From Ascarosepion bandense (Eukaryota; Mollusca; Cephalopoda; Sepiida; Sepiidae): a stretch of 64,000 nt of DNA. Position 1 is the first letter of the stretch; the number at the start of each line of letters is the position of its first letter. Below the pieces are notes generated by a model, which saw nothing but the letters and a program-made list of their open reading frames with translations, was not told the origin of the DNA and searched no databases. The DNA lies in NCBI GenBank assembly GCA_037127315.1, contig JBBBDQ010001614.1, positions 1,536,763 to 1,600,762 on the forward strand, given 5' to 3'. The position numbers were made by a program, and so were the translations under genes. Positions 55,550 to 64,000 of the stretch are shown here, piece after piece.

Positions 55550-55652
55550 GAACACTTGGTATATTATCCAGGTATATTCCAATAGAGACAAACTCAAAAG
55601 AACTCAAGGTTAAATACATTTATTTAATTTAACAGAGTAATATAATAATCAG

Positions 55653-55693
<41 letters not shown>

Positions 55694-55800
55694 GATACTT
55701 GGTATATTAGTCAGGTAAATTCTGATAGAGACGAACTCAAAAGAACTCAATGTTAAATTCATTTATTTAATTTAACAGAGTAATATAATTTAGAAAAACT
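55550..55800 (+). repeat. Two direct ~110 bp repeats around (TA)n
   Basis: CTTGGTATATTATCCAGGTA...ACTCAAAAGAACTCAAGGTT...TTTAACAGAGTAATATAAT occurs at 55555-55657 and 55690-55797, separated by a (TA)n run. It may be the edge of an unrecognised element. Confidence 0.8.
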
Positions 55801-57375
55801 TTTTGTTATACTACAATTTCAATGTGTAATACATATTTCACTGCACAATGCTGACAATTGCAGCTCATCAGACTGAAATGGTACAACAGTTGATCTTCAA
55901 AATATCCCCCCCCAAATTTTTTTACACAGACGCTCACATATCCATATTTAGAACAGACAGTTGTAACGGTAATTTACAAAAAAATTCCTTGCTCATTTAA
56001 AAAAGAACCCAAAAGATAGAAAAAAAAAAGAAAAAGTAGGCGATTGATCAATGGAAAGAAGAGAAAAAAGAAAAAAAATGAAATAAAAAGAAAACTAACA
56101 GTATACAGAAAAATAAATGTTAACTTCAAGTATTGACATAGCGTCTATAGTGACTTGTCTGCTTTGTTAGAAAAACATGACGTGGAAAATTTAACATTGA
56201 AATTTAGTTTCAAGCATAACAGGATATATTTACAGTAAAAAAAAATAAATTATACATCATATACATAAAAATATATATATATATATATAAAATGAAACAA
56301 GTACTTCTAACTAAAAACCTTATATATATATATAAGATTATTAATAAGAAGTATTTTCTTTATATATATATATATATGTTTGTACCACAATCATGATCAT
56401 GAGTCCGATAACCCATTAGAGCTATAGTGGTACCACATGTACTGCAGCCATAATGTTTCTTCTCAAACTTTAAGCTTCTGACCGATATTTTAAGTTAATC
56501 CTGGTGAAAAGTTCATTTGACTGGATTTTCTAAATTAACAGAATTAGGAACTGAAACCCAGCATTGTTCATCCACAGAAGAATTAAAATCATTTATTTTC
56601 ATTCTGATTTTACAAGACTTTTGATTAAGGTTTTGCTTATCCCCAAATATGTGTTAATTCTCTGTTTCTAGAACAGATTAACTTAATTTCATTGATGATT
56701 CCTTAATCCAACAATATATCAAAAGTGGGATAATCCAGACCTTTTTTTTTTAATGCAGGGGTGAGTTATAATTCTTACCAAATGTTACAATTGCTTTTCT
56801 TGTAAATATATAAGCATACAAAGAATGCAAATATATCAAGTATTAGTTATTTTTTGAAAAATTCATCATTTCTTAAGGGAAATTTTTCTGCCATTAGGAG
56901 GTTTTGCATGCAAGCAATTTTATTTTATGTCCAATTATAACCAATTTGATGAACATATTTAAATAATAGGAAAGATTTGAAGTTTTCTTTAGGATTAGAA
57001 AATAGAGTTCAATCAAGTGTGGAATTTGGGTAAAACGACATGTCAGGTCAACATTACTAGAGTGAGAATGAAGAAGAATAGAAAATAGTTTCAGTCCAAT
57101 TTTTTCAATGAGTCTGCCAGAGACTAAATTTGCTTGATTGTGCAATCTGGTAGAAAAAATAAAAACTGTTTACAAAATGGAGTTTCTACTCAAATATGGG
57201 AATCCTCAAAAATTAACATTTCAAGTAATAAAAATATGTTGGAAAAAACAATAAAATCCATTGCTTCATTCATTGCTTTGTTTATATTTTAGATATAAAT
57301 TGGCCAGATATGGCTTTCAAGAAAATCTGAATGAGTGAATGTGTATAAAGGCAAATAGAACCTTGCTTGACTGTG
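55800..57375. other. AT-rich unassigned stretch
   Basis: (TA)n runs at about 56270-56290 and 56320-56380 and A-rich tracts. Frames at 56894-57145 and 57282-57521 show no domain. It is one of the longer stretches in the window without a recognised repeat. Confidence 0.5.
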
Positions 57376-57377
57376 AG

Positions 57378-57467
57378 GTTCTCTGTAGCCGAGCAGTCAA
57401 AGAACACCAGATCAGATAGTGGTTTCTCTTGCAAAGGAGGACACAGGTTCAAATCTTGCAAGAGGAT
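57378..57467 (+). pseudogene. tRNA-Leu-like relic
   Basis: TGTAGCCGAGCAGTCAAAG matches the D-arm and A box of class II (Leu/Ser) tRNAs. A CACCAGATCAGATAGTGG segment (anticodon CAG if read as Leu) and a long variable arm follow, then CAGGTTCAAATCTTGCAAGA with a B box GGTTCAAATCT. The acceptor stem is only partly paired (CTCT with AGAG), and the anticodon stem has mismatches, so this is probably a pseudogene or a tRNA-derived repeat head. No T-run terminator is evident just downstream. Confidence 0.55.
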
Positions 57468-57562
57468 ATTTTTGTGAGTGAAGAAACAATGTAGAAAAAA
57501 CAATGTTAAAAAATTGGACATCTACTCATCTAGGATTATCCATGGAAAACTGATATTTGAAG

Positions 57563-57611
<49 letters not shown>

Positions 57612-57762
57612 GAGTAATGGGTATATTGTTGCCATTTTATAGTTTTAATTAACTGCATGTGTGTTGTTTGCTTTTGATTTTGTTGAATGCACATTAAAGT
57701 AGGGTCAGTTGAAAAAGAGCTCCATTTTGTATTTCAAGTTATTTTATATAATTCTAGTTAAT

Positions 57763-58046
57763 ATGTGCATTGTGGTGCAGTGAATATCGACTTGAAACAA
57801 GAAATCGGGGTGCCGACTTTGAAATTGAATTTCTTGCATTCACTTATGCACAAATACCCTTGGGAAAGGTATTAATCCATCTCTTCCCTCCAGTTATGGG
57901 TTAAATAATAGGACAAATTGGGTTCTATAGCCTTAGCTAGCAACCAGTCTACTGCAGAAAGCAATATCTTTTGCCCAGCCAGTCATGTCTCAAAAGAGAC
58001 ATGATCGCCCAAAATGTGTATCAGGTATAGCACTTAACTGACTGAG
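57763..58046 (+). mobile_element. tRNA-derived SINE (family 1) with internal deletion
   Basis: ATGTGCATTGTGGTGCAGTG head. The B-box region is damaged (GACTTTGAAATTG), the stretch after GCAGAAAGCAA is shortened, and TCTCAAAAGAGACATGATCG has a changed loop. It ends TTAACTGACTGA. Confidence 0.92.
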
Positions 58047-58121
58047 TACCTATAACTGTTAAAATGAGATGTCAGTGTTATTCTCATTTTTGTGTAATTT
58101 ATACAACAATTTATCCATCAC

Positions 58122-58149
<28 letters not shown>

Positions 58150-58156
<7 letters not shown>

Positions 58157-58460
58157 GGAACAAAGTGTTGTGGAAGACAATTTTTCTCTCCACTGTATTT
58201 ATAAGCCTATCATTTATCCATGCTTAGAATATTGCTACCACATATAGACTGGTTTTCCTGATATATACTTAGAGATTTTTGATAAACTAAAAAGAAGAAT
58301 CTGCAATGTTGTTTGTCCTGACCTGGTATCCCAGCTTCAGTCACTTTCTGAACGTCAAATGTTGCTTTCCATCGTAATTACTCTGACAAACTTTCCTCTT
58401 TGGTTCTAAGACTTCATAAATTTAAGTGCAGTACTAGATTAACAGTCTACCCCATCAATT
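58150..58460 (+). pseudogene. LINE family 2 RT fragment
   Basis: Encodes YKPIIYPCLEYC, then LKRRICNVVCPDLVSQLQSL and SERQMLLSIVITL, in one frame with occasional stops. This is the RT C-terminal region just upstream of the part seen at 11170-12001, and it is the most complete view of the RRICNV..PDL motif on the plus strand. A TA run and a CCATCACACC module (58110-58145) precede it. Confidence 0.75.
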
Positions 58461-58500
58461 AAATAAAGGGTTCAGTTCAGAATTCTTTATAGATTACACA

Positions 58501-58675
58501 GAGGCATGTTGGAGTAATGGAAAGTTGAGTTCAAATTCCAGTCGAGTTCATTACTTACAAGTTAATAACCCTGGGAAAAGTATGTATCCATCTCTTTCCT
58601 TCCCAACAGTTATGGGTAAATAGCAGGAATGTACTGGATCCTTGCCTTTGCTGGTGACCAGTCTAGGAAAAAACA
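58501..58675 (+). mobile_element. tRNA-derived SINE (family 1), old partial copy
   Basis: GAGGCATGTTGGAGTAATGG, GAGTTCAAATTCCAGTCGAG and CCCTGGGAAAAGTATGTATC, ending after GGTGACCAGTCTAGG. It is strongly diverged. Confidence 0.75.
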
Positions 58676-59019
58676 ACTCTGAATTCAAAACATATGAAAG
58701 GTCGTTGGAGGACCATGTCCCATACTGTGCCCCTGTTCTCTGCATTTGACTCTACCAAAAATTGTGGTTGGTTCTGCACAAGCCTTCACTGCTGCAATCA
58801 AATGATAAGTGGTTATTTTTAATAAAAATAATTTCTAATACTTAGATCTAAATATTACAGCCGACTGCAGTCAATTATTGAGACGTTTAAGATTGGACAA
58901 AATGCAAACAAACAGGGGACATAAAAATTGATGACACTTGAATGAATATATTTACAAAAAATAAAATCAATTTGCCATTGTTTAATTTGTAATTTAACAC
59001 AGTCTCGTGCATTTGTGAT

Positions 59020-59490
59020 CTTTACTGCATACTAGGTCCCACCCTTTTACTGTGAAACCGATAAATTGTAAATGCAAATTATACTCCAGCAGCTTCTTTT
59101 CTTGAACTTTCTGCCTGTGGAATTCTCTTGCCGTTTATTTGCTTCCCTGACAGCTACAATCTTCAAGAATTTAAATGTAAAGTCAACAGTCATCTCCTGT
59201 CTCACTAACTTACATCCTCTCTCTCATGCATTTCTACATCCACCCCACTCTCATCAGTAATCTCTTCCCTCTCCTACTCTCTTCCTGACACCTCCTGCAA
59301 CCTCTCTCTCCTCATAACATTCCTTCTCGTCCACCCCGCTCTCATCAGTACTCTCTTCCCTCTCCTACTCTCTTCCTGACAGCCCCTGCAACCTCTCACT
59401 CTTCATAACATTTCTCTTATGTGACCCCCTGCACAACAATGGCAGTAAAATGCCTTGCTTGGGGCAACACAATTAAAAAATAAATATAAA
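59020..59490 (+). pseudogene. LINE family 2 3' end and UTR
   Basis: Reverse-complement partner of 11170-11600. It encodes ILQQLLFLNFLPVEFSCRLF-type, frame-shifted remnants of the WNSLP..CFP..YNL..FK block. Then come two near-identical ~100 bp pyrimidine-rich units (CACCCCACTCTCATCAGTAA; CACCCCGCTCTCATCAGTAC), AACAATGGCAGTAAAATGCC, TTGCTTGGGG and an A-rich tail. The duplicated unit in the 3'UTR is a copy-specific feature. Confidence 0.78.
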
Positions 59491-60230
59491 AAAACAAAAT
59501 TTACTGACTTTCATGCTGGGATCAAAGTAAAGTATCTGTCTTTGGGCAAAAATTTACATTTTATCTCTCAGTTGTTTTCTTTCTTTAGACAAAGTGCAAT
59601 TCACTTGTGTCTTTGGCTTTGAGCAAGCACAAATAAAAATATTGAGTGGTACCTGGTTCTGGGAAACAGCTTCCTTATTGCAATAATTAGAGGAGATCTG
59701 CAGTAATACTGATACCAGCACAATTGAGTATTGCAGATCCTGAGATTCCAAGTTTGTTTTAGGTAAAATAAACTCAAGTCAGTAATTAAGATGAAATGAA
59801 TTAATCTTGTTGCTTTCACTTAACCTTCATCTCAGCCACTCAAATTTTATTTGAGATTTGTACGCTAATTCTAGATAAGCCAATAAGGTCATACAATGAT
59901 TAACCCCTTAACTTCAAATCCAGAAGTTAATCTCTTTACCTAGTTCCTTCTTTATCTCACTTTTTGGATTAACACAGTTTTTTAGTTAATACTCTGATCC
60001 ACTGGAGACAAAGATTATCTTCATATTTTATTTCACTTACAAAACACATTGTTAAAATTTGCCTATATTTTTTTTTTTGGTGGGGGATGGATCGGAACAA
60101 AATCTCATCCCATTTTGGAAGCGAAAAACCCTTTTTAGATATTTGTACATAGAATTATTCAAACTTATGTATGACATTTTTTCAATTACCTTTCACCATC
60201 TTTGAAGCAGCTTATTATTCCATTCTGCTA
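59490..60230. other. Unassigned stretch before the right-hand satellite
   Basis: AT-rich, with a T-run and GGTGGGGGATGG around 60070-60090. No element is recognised. The minus-strand frames at 59554-59819 have no domain. Confidence 0.5.
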
Positions 60231-60234
60231 GAAC

Positions 60235-63200
60235 AGTGCTTCCCAAACTTTTTTCTGCCATTTCCCCCGACACCCAGTTCAGCCATCCAGATTTCTCCCT
60301 TCAAGTGTATGAGAGAAAGAACAGTTAAAACACCCTGAGACTATTTACTAATTTATTTTTCAAATATACAAATATACTGATAAACTTATAGTTACAAAGT
60401 AAAGTGGATAGAGAGCAGTTAGTACCAACTAAGCATAGCCATAGAGAGCGATTAGTGCTTCCCAAACTTTTTTCTGCCATTTCCCCCGACACCCAGTTCA
60501 ACCATCCAGATTTCTCCTTTCATGGGTATGAGAGAAAGAGCAGTTAAAACACACTGAGACTATTTACTAATTTATTTTTCAAATATACAAATATACTGAT
60601 AAACTTATAGTTACAAAGTAAAGTGGATAGAGAGCAGTTAGTACCAACTAAGCATAGCCATAGAGAGCGATTAGTGCTTCCCAAATATTTTTCTGCCATT
60701 TCCCCCGACACCCAGTTCAACCATCCAGATTTCTCCCTTCAAGTGTATGAGAGAAAGAACAGTTAAAACACCCTGAGACTATTTACTAATTTATTTTTCA
60801 AATATACAAATATACTGATGAACTTATAGCTACAGAGTAAAGTGGATAGAGAGCAGTTAGTACCAACTAAGCATAGCCATAGAGAGCGATTAGTGCTTCC
60901 CAAATATTTTTCTGCCATTTCCCCCGACACCCAGTTCAGCCATCCAGATTTCTCCTTTCATGGGTATGAGAGAAAGAGCAGTTAAAACACATTGAGACTA
61001 TTTACTAATTTATTTTTCAAATATACAAATATACTGATGAACTTATAGCTACAGAGTAAAGTGGATAGAGAGCAGTTAGTACCAACTAAGCATAGCCATA
61101 GAGAGCGATTAGTGCTTCCCAAACTTTTTTCTGCCATTTCCCCCGACACCCAGTTCAACCATCCAGATTTCTCCCTTCAAGTGTATGAGAGAAAGAGCAG
61201 TTAAAACACCCTGAGACTATTTACTAATTTATTTTTCAAATATACAAATATACTGATGAACTTATAGCTACAGAGTAAAGTGGATAGAGAGCAGTTAGTA
61301 CCAACTAAGCATAGCCATAGAGAGCGATTAGTGCTTCCCAAATATTTTTCTGCCATTTCCCCTGACACCCAGTTCAGCCATCCAGATTTCTCCTTTCATG
61401 GGTATGAGAGAAAGAGCAGTTAAAACACCCTGAGACTATTTACTAATTTATTTTTCAAATATACAAATATACTGATGAACTTATAGCTACAGAGTAAAGT
61501 GGATAGAGAGCAGTTAGTACCAACTAAGCATAGCCATAGAGAGCGATTAGTGCTTCCCAAACTTTTTTCTGCCATTTCCCCCGACACCCAGTTCAGCCAT
61601 CCAGATTTCTCCCTTCAAGTGTATGAGAGAAAGAGCAGTTAAAACACCCTGAGACTATTTACTAATTTATTTTTCAAATATACAAATATACTGATGAACT
61701 TATAGCTACAGAGTAAAGTGGATAGAGAGCAGTTAGTACCAACTAAGCATAGCCATAGAGAGCGATTAGTGCTTCCCAAACTTTTTTCTGCCATTTCCCC
61801 CGACACCCAGTTCAACCATCCAGATTTCTCCCTTCAAGTGTATGAGAGAAAGAGCAGTTAAAACACCCTGAGACTATTTACTAATTTATTTTTCAAATAT
61901 ACAAATATACTGATGAACTTATAGCTACAGAGTAAAGTGGATAGAGAGCAGTTAGTACCAACTAAGCATAGCCATAGAGAGCGATTAGTGCTTCCCAAAT
62001 ATTTTTCTGCCATTTCCCCCGACACCCAGTTCAGCCATCCAGATTTCTCCCTTCAAGTGTATGAGAGAAAGAGCAGTTAAAACACCCTGAGACTATTTAC
62101 TAATTTATTTTTCAAATATACAAATATACTGATGAACTTATAGTTACAAAGTAAAGTGGATAGAGAGCAGTTAGTACCAACTAAGCATAGCCATAGAGAG
62201 CGATTAGTGCTTCCCAAACTTTTTTCTGCCATTTCCCCCGACACCCAGTTCAACCATCCAGATTTCTCCCTTCAAGTGTATGAGAGAAAGAACAGTTAAA
62301 ACACCCTGAGACTATTTACTAATTTATTTTTCAAATATACAAATATACTGATAAACTTATAGTTACAAAGTAAAGTGGATAGAGAGCAGTTAGTACCAAC
62401 TAAGCATAGCCATAGAGAGCGATTAGTGCTTCCCAAATATTTTTCTGCCATTTCCCCCGACACCCAGTTCAGCCATCCAGATTTCTCCTTTCATGGGTAT
62501 GAGAGAAAGAGCAGTTAAAACACCCTGAGACTATTTACTAATTTATTTTTCAAATATACAAATATACTGATGAACTTATAGCTACAGAGTAAAGTGGATA
62601 GAGAGCAGTTAGTACCAACTAAGCATAGCCATAGAGAGCGATTAGTGCTTCCCAAACTTTTTTCTGCCATTTCCCCCGACACCCAGTTCAACCATCCAGA
62701 TTTCTCCCTTCAAGTGTATGAGAGAAAGAACAGTTAAAACACACTGAGACTATTTACTAATTTATTTTTCAAATATACAAATATACTGATGAACTTATAG
62801 CTACAGAGTAAAGTGGATAGAGAGCAGTTAGTACCAACTAAGCATAGCCATAGAGAGCGATTAGTGCTTCCCAAACTTTTTTCTGCCATTTCCCCCGACA
62901 CCCAGTTCAACCATCCAGATTTCTCCCTTCAAGTGTATGAGAGAAAGAACAGTTAAAACACCCTGAGACTATTTACTAATTTATTTTTCAAATATACAAA
63001 TATACTGATAAACTTATAGTTACAAAGTAAAGTGGATAGAGAGCAGTTAGTACCAACTAAGCATAGCCATAGAGAGCGATTAGTGCTTCCCAAATATTTT
63101 TCTGCCATTTCCCCCGACACCCAGTTCAGCCATCCAGATTTCTCCCTTCATGGGTATGAGAGAAAGAGCAGTTAAAACACCCTGAGACTATTTACTAATT

Positions 63201-64000
63201 TATTTTTCAAATATACAAATATACTGATAAACTTATAGTTACAAAGTAAAGTGGATAGAGAGCAGTTAGTACCAACTAAGCATAGCCATAGAGAGCGATT
63301 AGTGCTTCCCAAATATTTTTCTGCCATTTCCACCGACACCCAGTTCAGCCATCCAGATTTCTCCTTTCATGGGTATGAGAGAAAGAGCAGTTAAAACACC
63401 CTGAGACTATTTACTAATTTATTTTTCAAATATACAAATATACTGATGAACTTATAGCTACAGAGTAAAGTGGATAGAGAGCAGTTAGTACCAACTAAGC
63501 ATAGCCATAGAGAGCGATTAGTGCTTCCCAAACTTTTTTCTGCCATTTCCCCCGACACCCAGTTCAACCATCCAGATTTCTCCCTTCAAGTGTATGAGAG
63601 AAAGAGCAGTTAAAACACCCTGAGACTATTTACTAATTTATTTTTCAAATATACAAATATACTGATGAACTTATAGCTACAGAGTAAAGTGGATAGAGAG
63701 CAGTTAGTACCAACTAAGCATAGCCATAGAGAGCGATTAGTGCTTCCCAAACTTTTTTCTGCCATTTCCCCCGACACCCAGTTCAACCATCCAGATTTCT
63801 CCCTTCAAGTGTATGAGAGAAAGAACAGTTAAAACACACTGAGACTATTTACTAATTTATTTTTCAAATATACAAATATACTGATGAACTTATAGCTACA
63901 GAGTAAAGTGGATAGAGAGCAGTTAGTACCAACTAAGCATAGCCATAGAGAGCGATTAGTGCTTCCCAAACTTTTTTCTGCCATTTCCCCCGACACCCAG
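60235..64000 (+). repeat. 219 bp satellite array, 17 full monomers plus a partial
   Basis: GTGCTTCCCAAA starts at 60236, 60455, 60674, 60893, 61112 and so on to 63740 and 63959. Every interval I checked is 219 bp, and the first-to-last spacing is exactly 17 x 219. The array is cut by the window's right edge. Monomers differ at a few linked sites: AAACTTTTTT versus AAATATTTTT, TTCAAGTGTATG versus TTCATGGGTATG, and TTACAAAGTA versus CTACAGAGTA. The left-most unit begins CAGTGCTTCCCAAAC, which resembles hAT transposon terminal repeats. No frame is open. Confidence 0.97.

Overview
This window looks like gene-free, repeat-saturated DNA from an animal genome, most likely a mollusc and plausibly a cephalopod (octopus-type). 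No convincing host protein-coding gene, exon or operon is visible. The evidence for an animal is eukaryotic transposon debris: tRNA-headed SINEs with target-site duplications, RTE/BovB-type LINE reverse transcriptase, Penelope-like elements, Tc1/mariner transposase relics and Helitron-like ends. There are also long microsatellites of TA, GATA, GA and CA type. The cephalopod guess rests on the abundance of one ~300 bp tRNA-derived SINE whose tail is a run of ACTG units; it is not proven here.

Layout. 1-9340: satellite array of ~178 bp monomers (about 52 copies, open at the left edge), running in register into a decayed RTE-type LINE (9340-9640). 9640-13640: SINE/hairpin composite, LINE 3' ends and a 152 bp tandem repeat. 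13640-15735: TC-rich and GATA/TA/GA composite minisatellites. 15729-17898: a near-perfect inverted repeat with ~850 bp arms. 18000-25300: SINEs, a Helitron-like element, LINE fragments, small foldback elements and a Tc1 relic. 25294-25410: a decayed 5S rRNA copy. 25600-28960: Tc1-type MITEs in (TA)n, enclosing a Penelope-like element with a GIY-YIG domain and inverted terminal repeats. 28955-29660: purine-strand low complexity. 30750-31745: 36 bp minisatellite. 32668-33536: Helitron-like element. 34362-35265: Tc1 relics. 36315-41480: LINE fragment, SINEs and an 83 bp minisatellite from which a 34 bp minisatellite has arisen. 42640-43340: ~29 bp AT-rich minisatellite. 43739-44810: a second Tc1/mariner-like family. 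44960-45960: broken Penelope RT. 46150-54100: SINE, LINE and minisatellite mixture. 54793-58050: Helitron-like element, AT-rich DNA, tRNA-Leu-like relic and SINE. 59020-59490: LINE 3' end. 60235-64000: a second satellite, 17 complete monomers of exactly 219 bp, open at the right edge.

The main discovery is that the 9.3 kb satellite appears to be derived wholly from a ~190 bp stretch of an RTE-type LINE reverse transcriptase gene. The monomer can be aligned by eye along its whole length with the LINE copy at 22766-22958 (minus strand), and the array's right edge continues in register into LINE sequence. Other points of interest are the 2.17 kb palindrome, a SINE-hairpin-SINE composite that seems to move as a unit, hammerhead-ribozyme-like cores in the Penelope inverted repeats, and a short module shared by two unrelated Tc1-type families. 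Long open frames in the low-complexity tracts are composition artefacts and are not annotated as genes.
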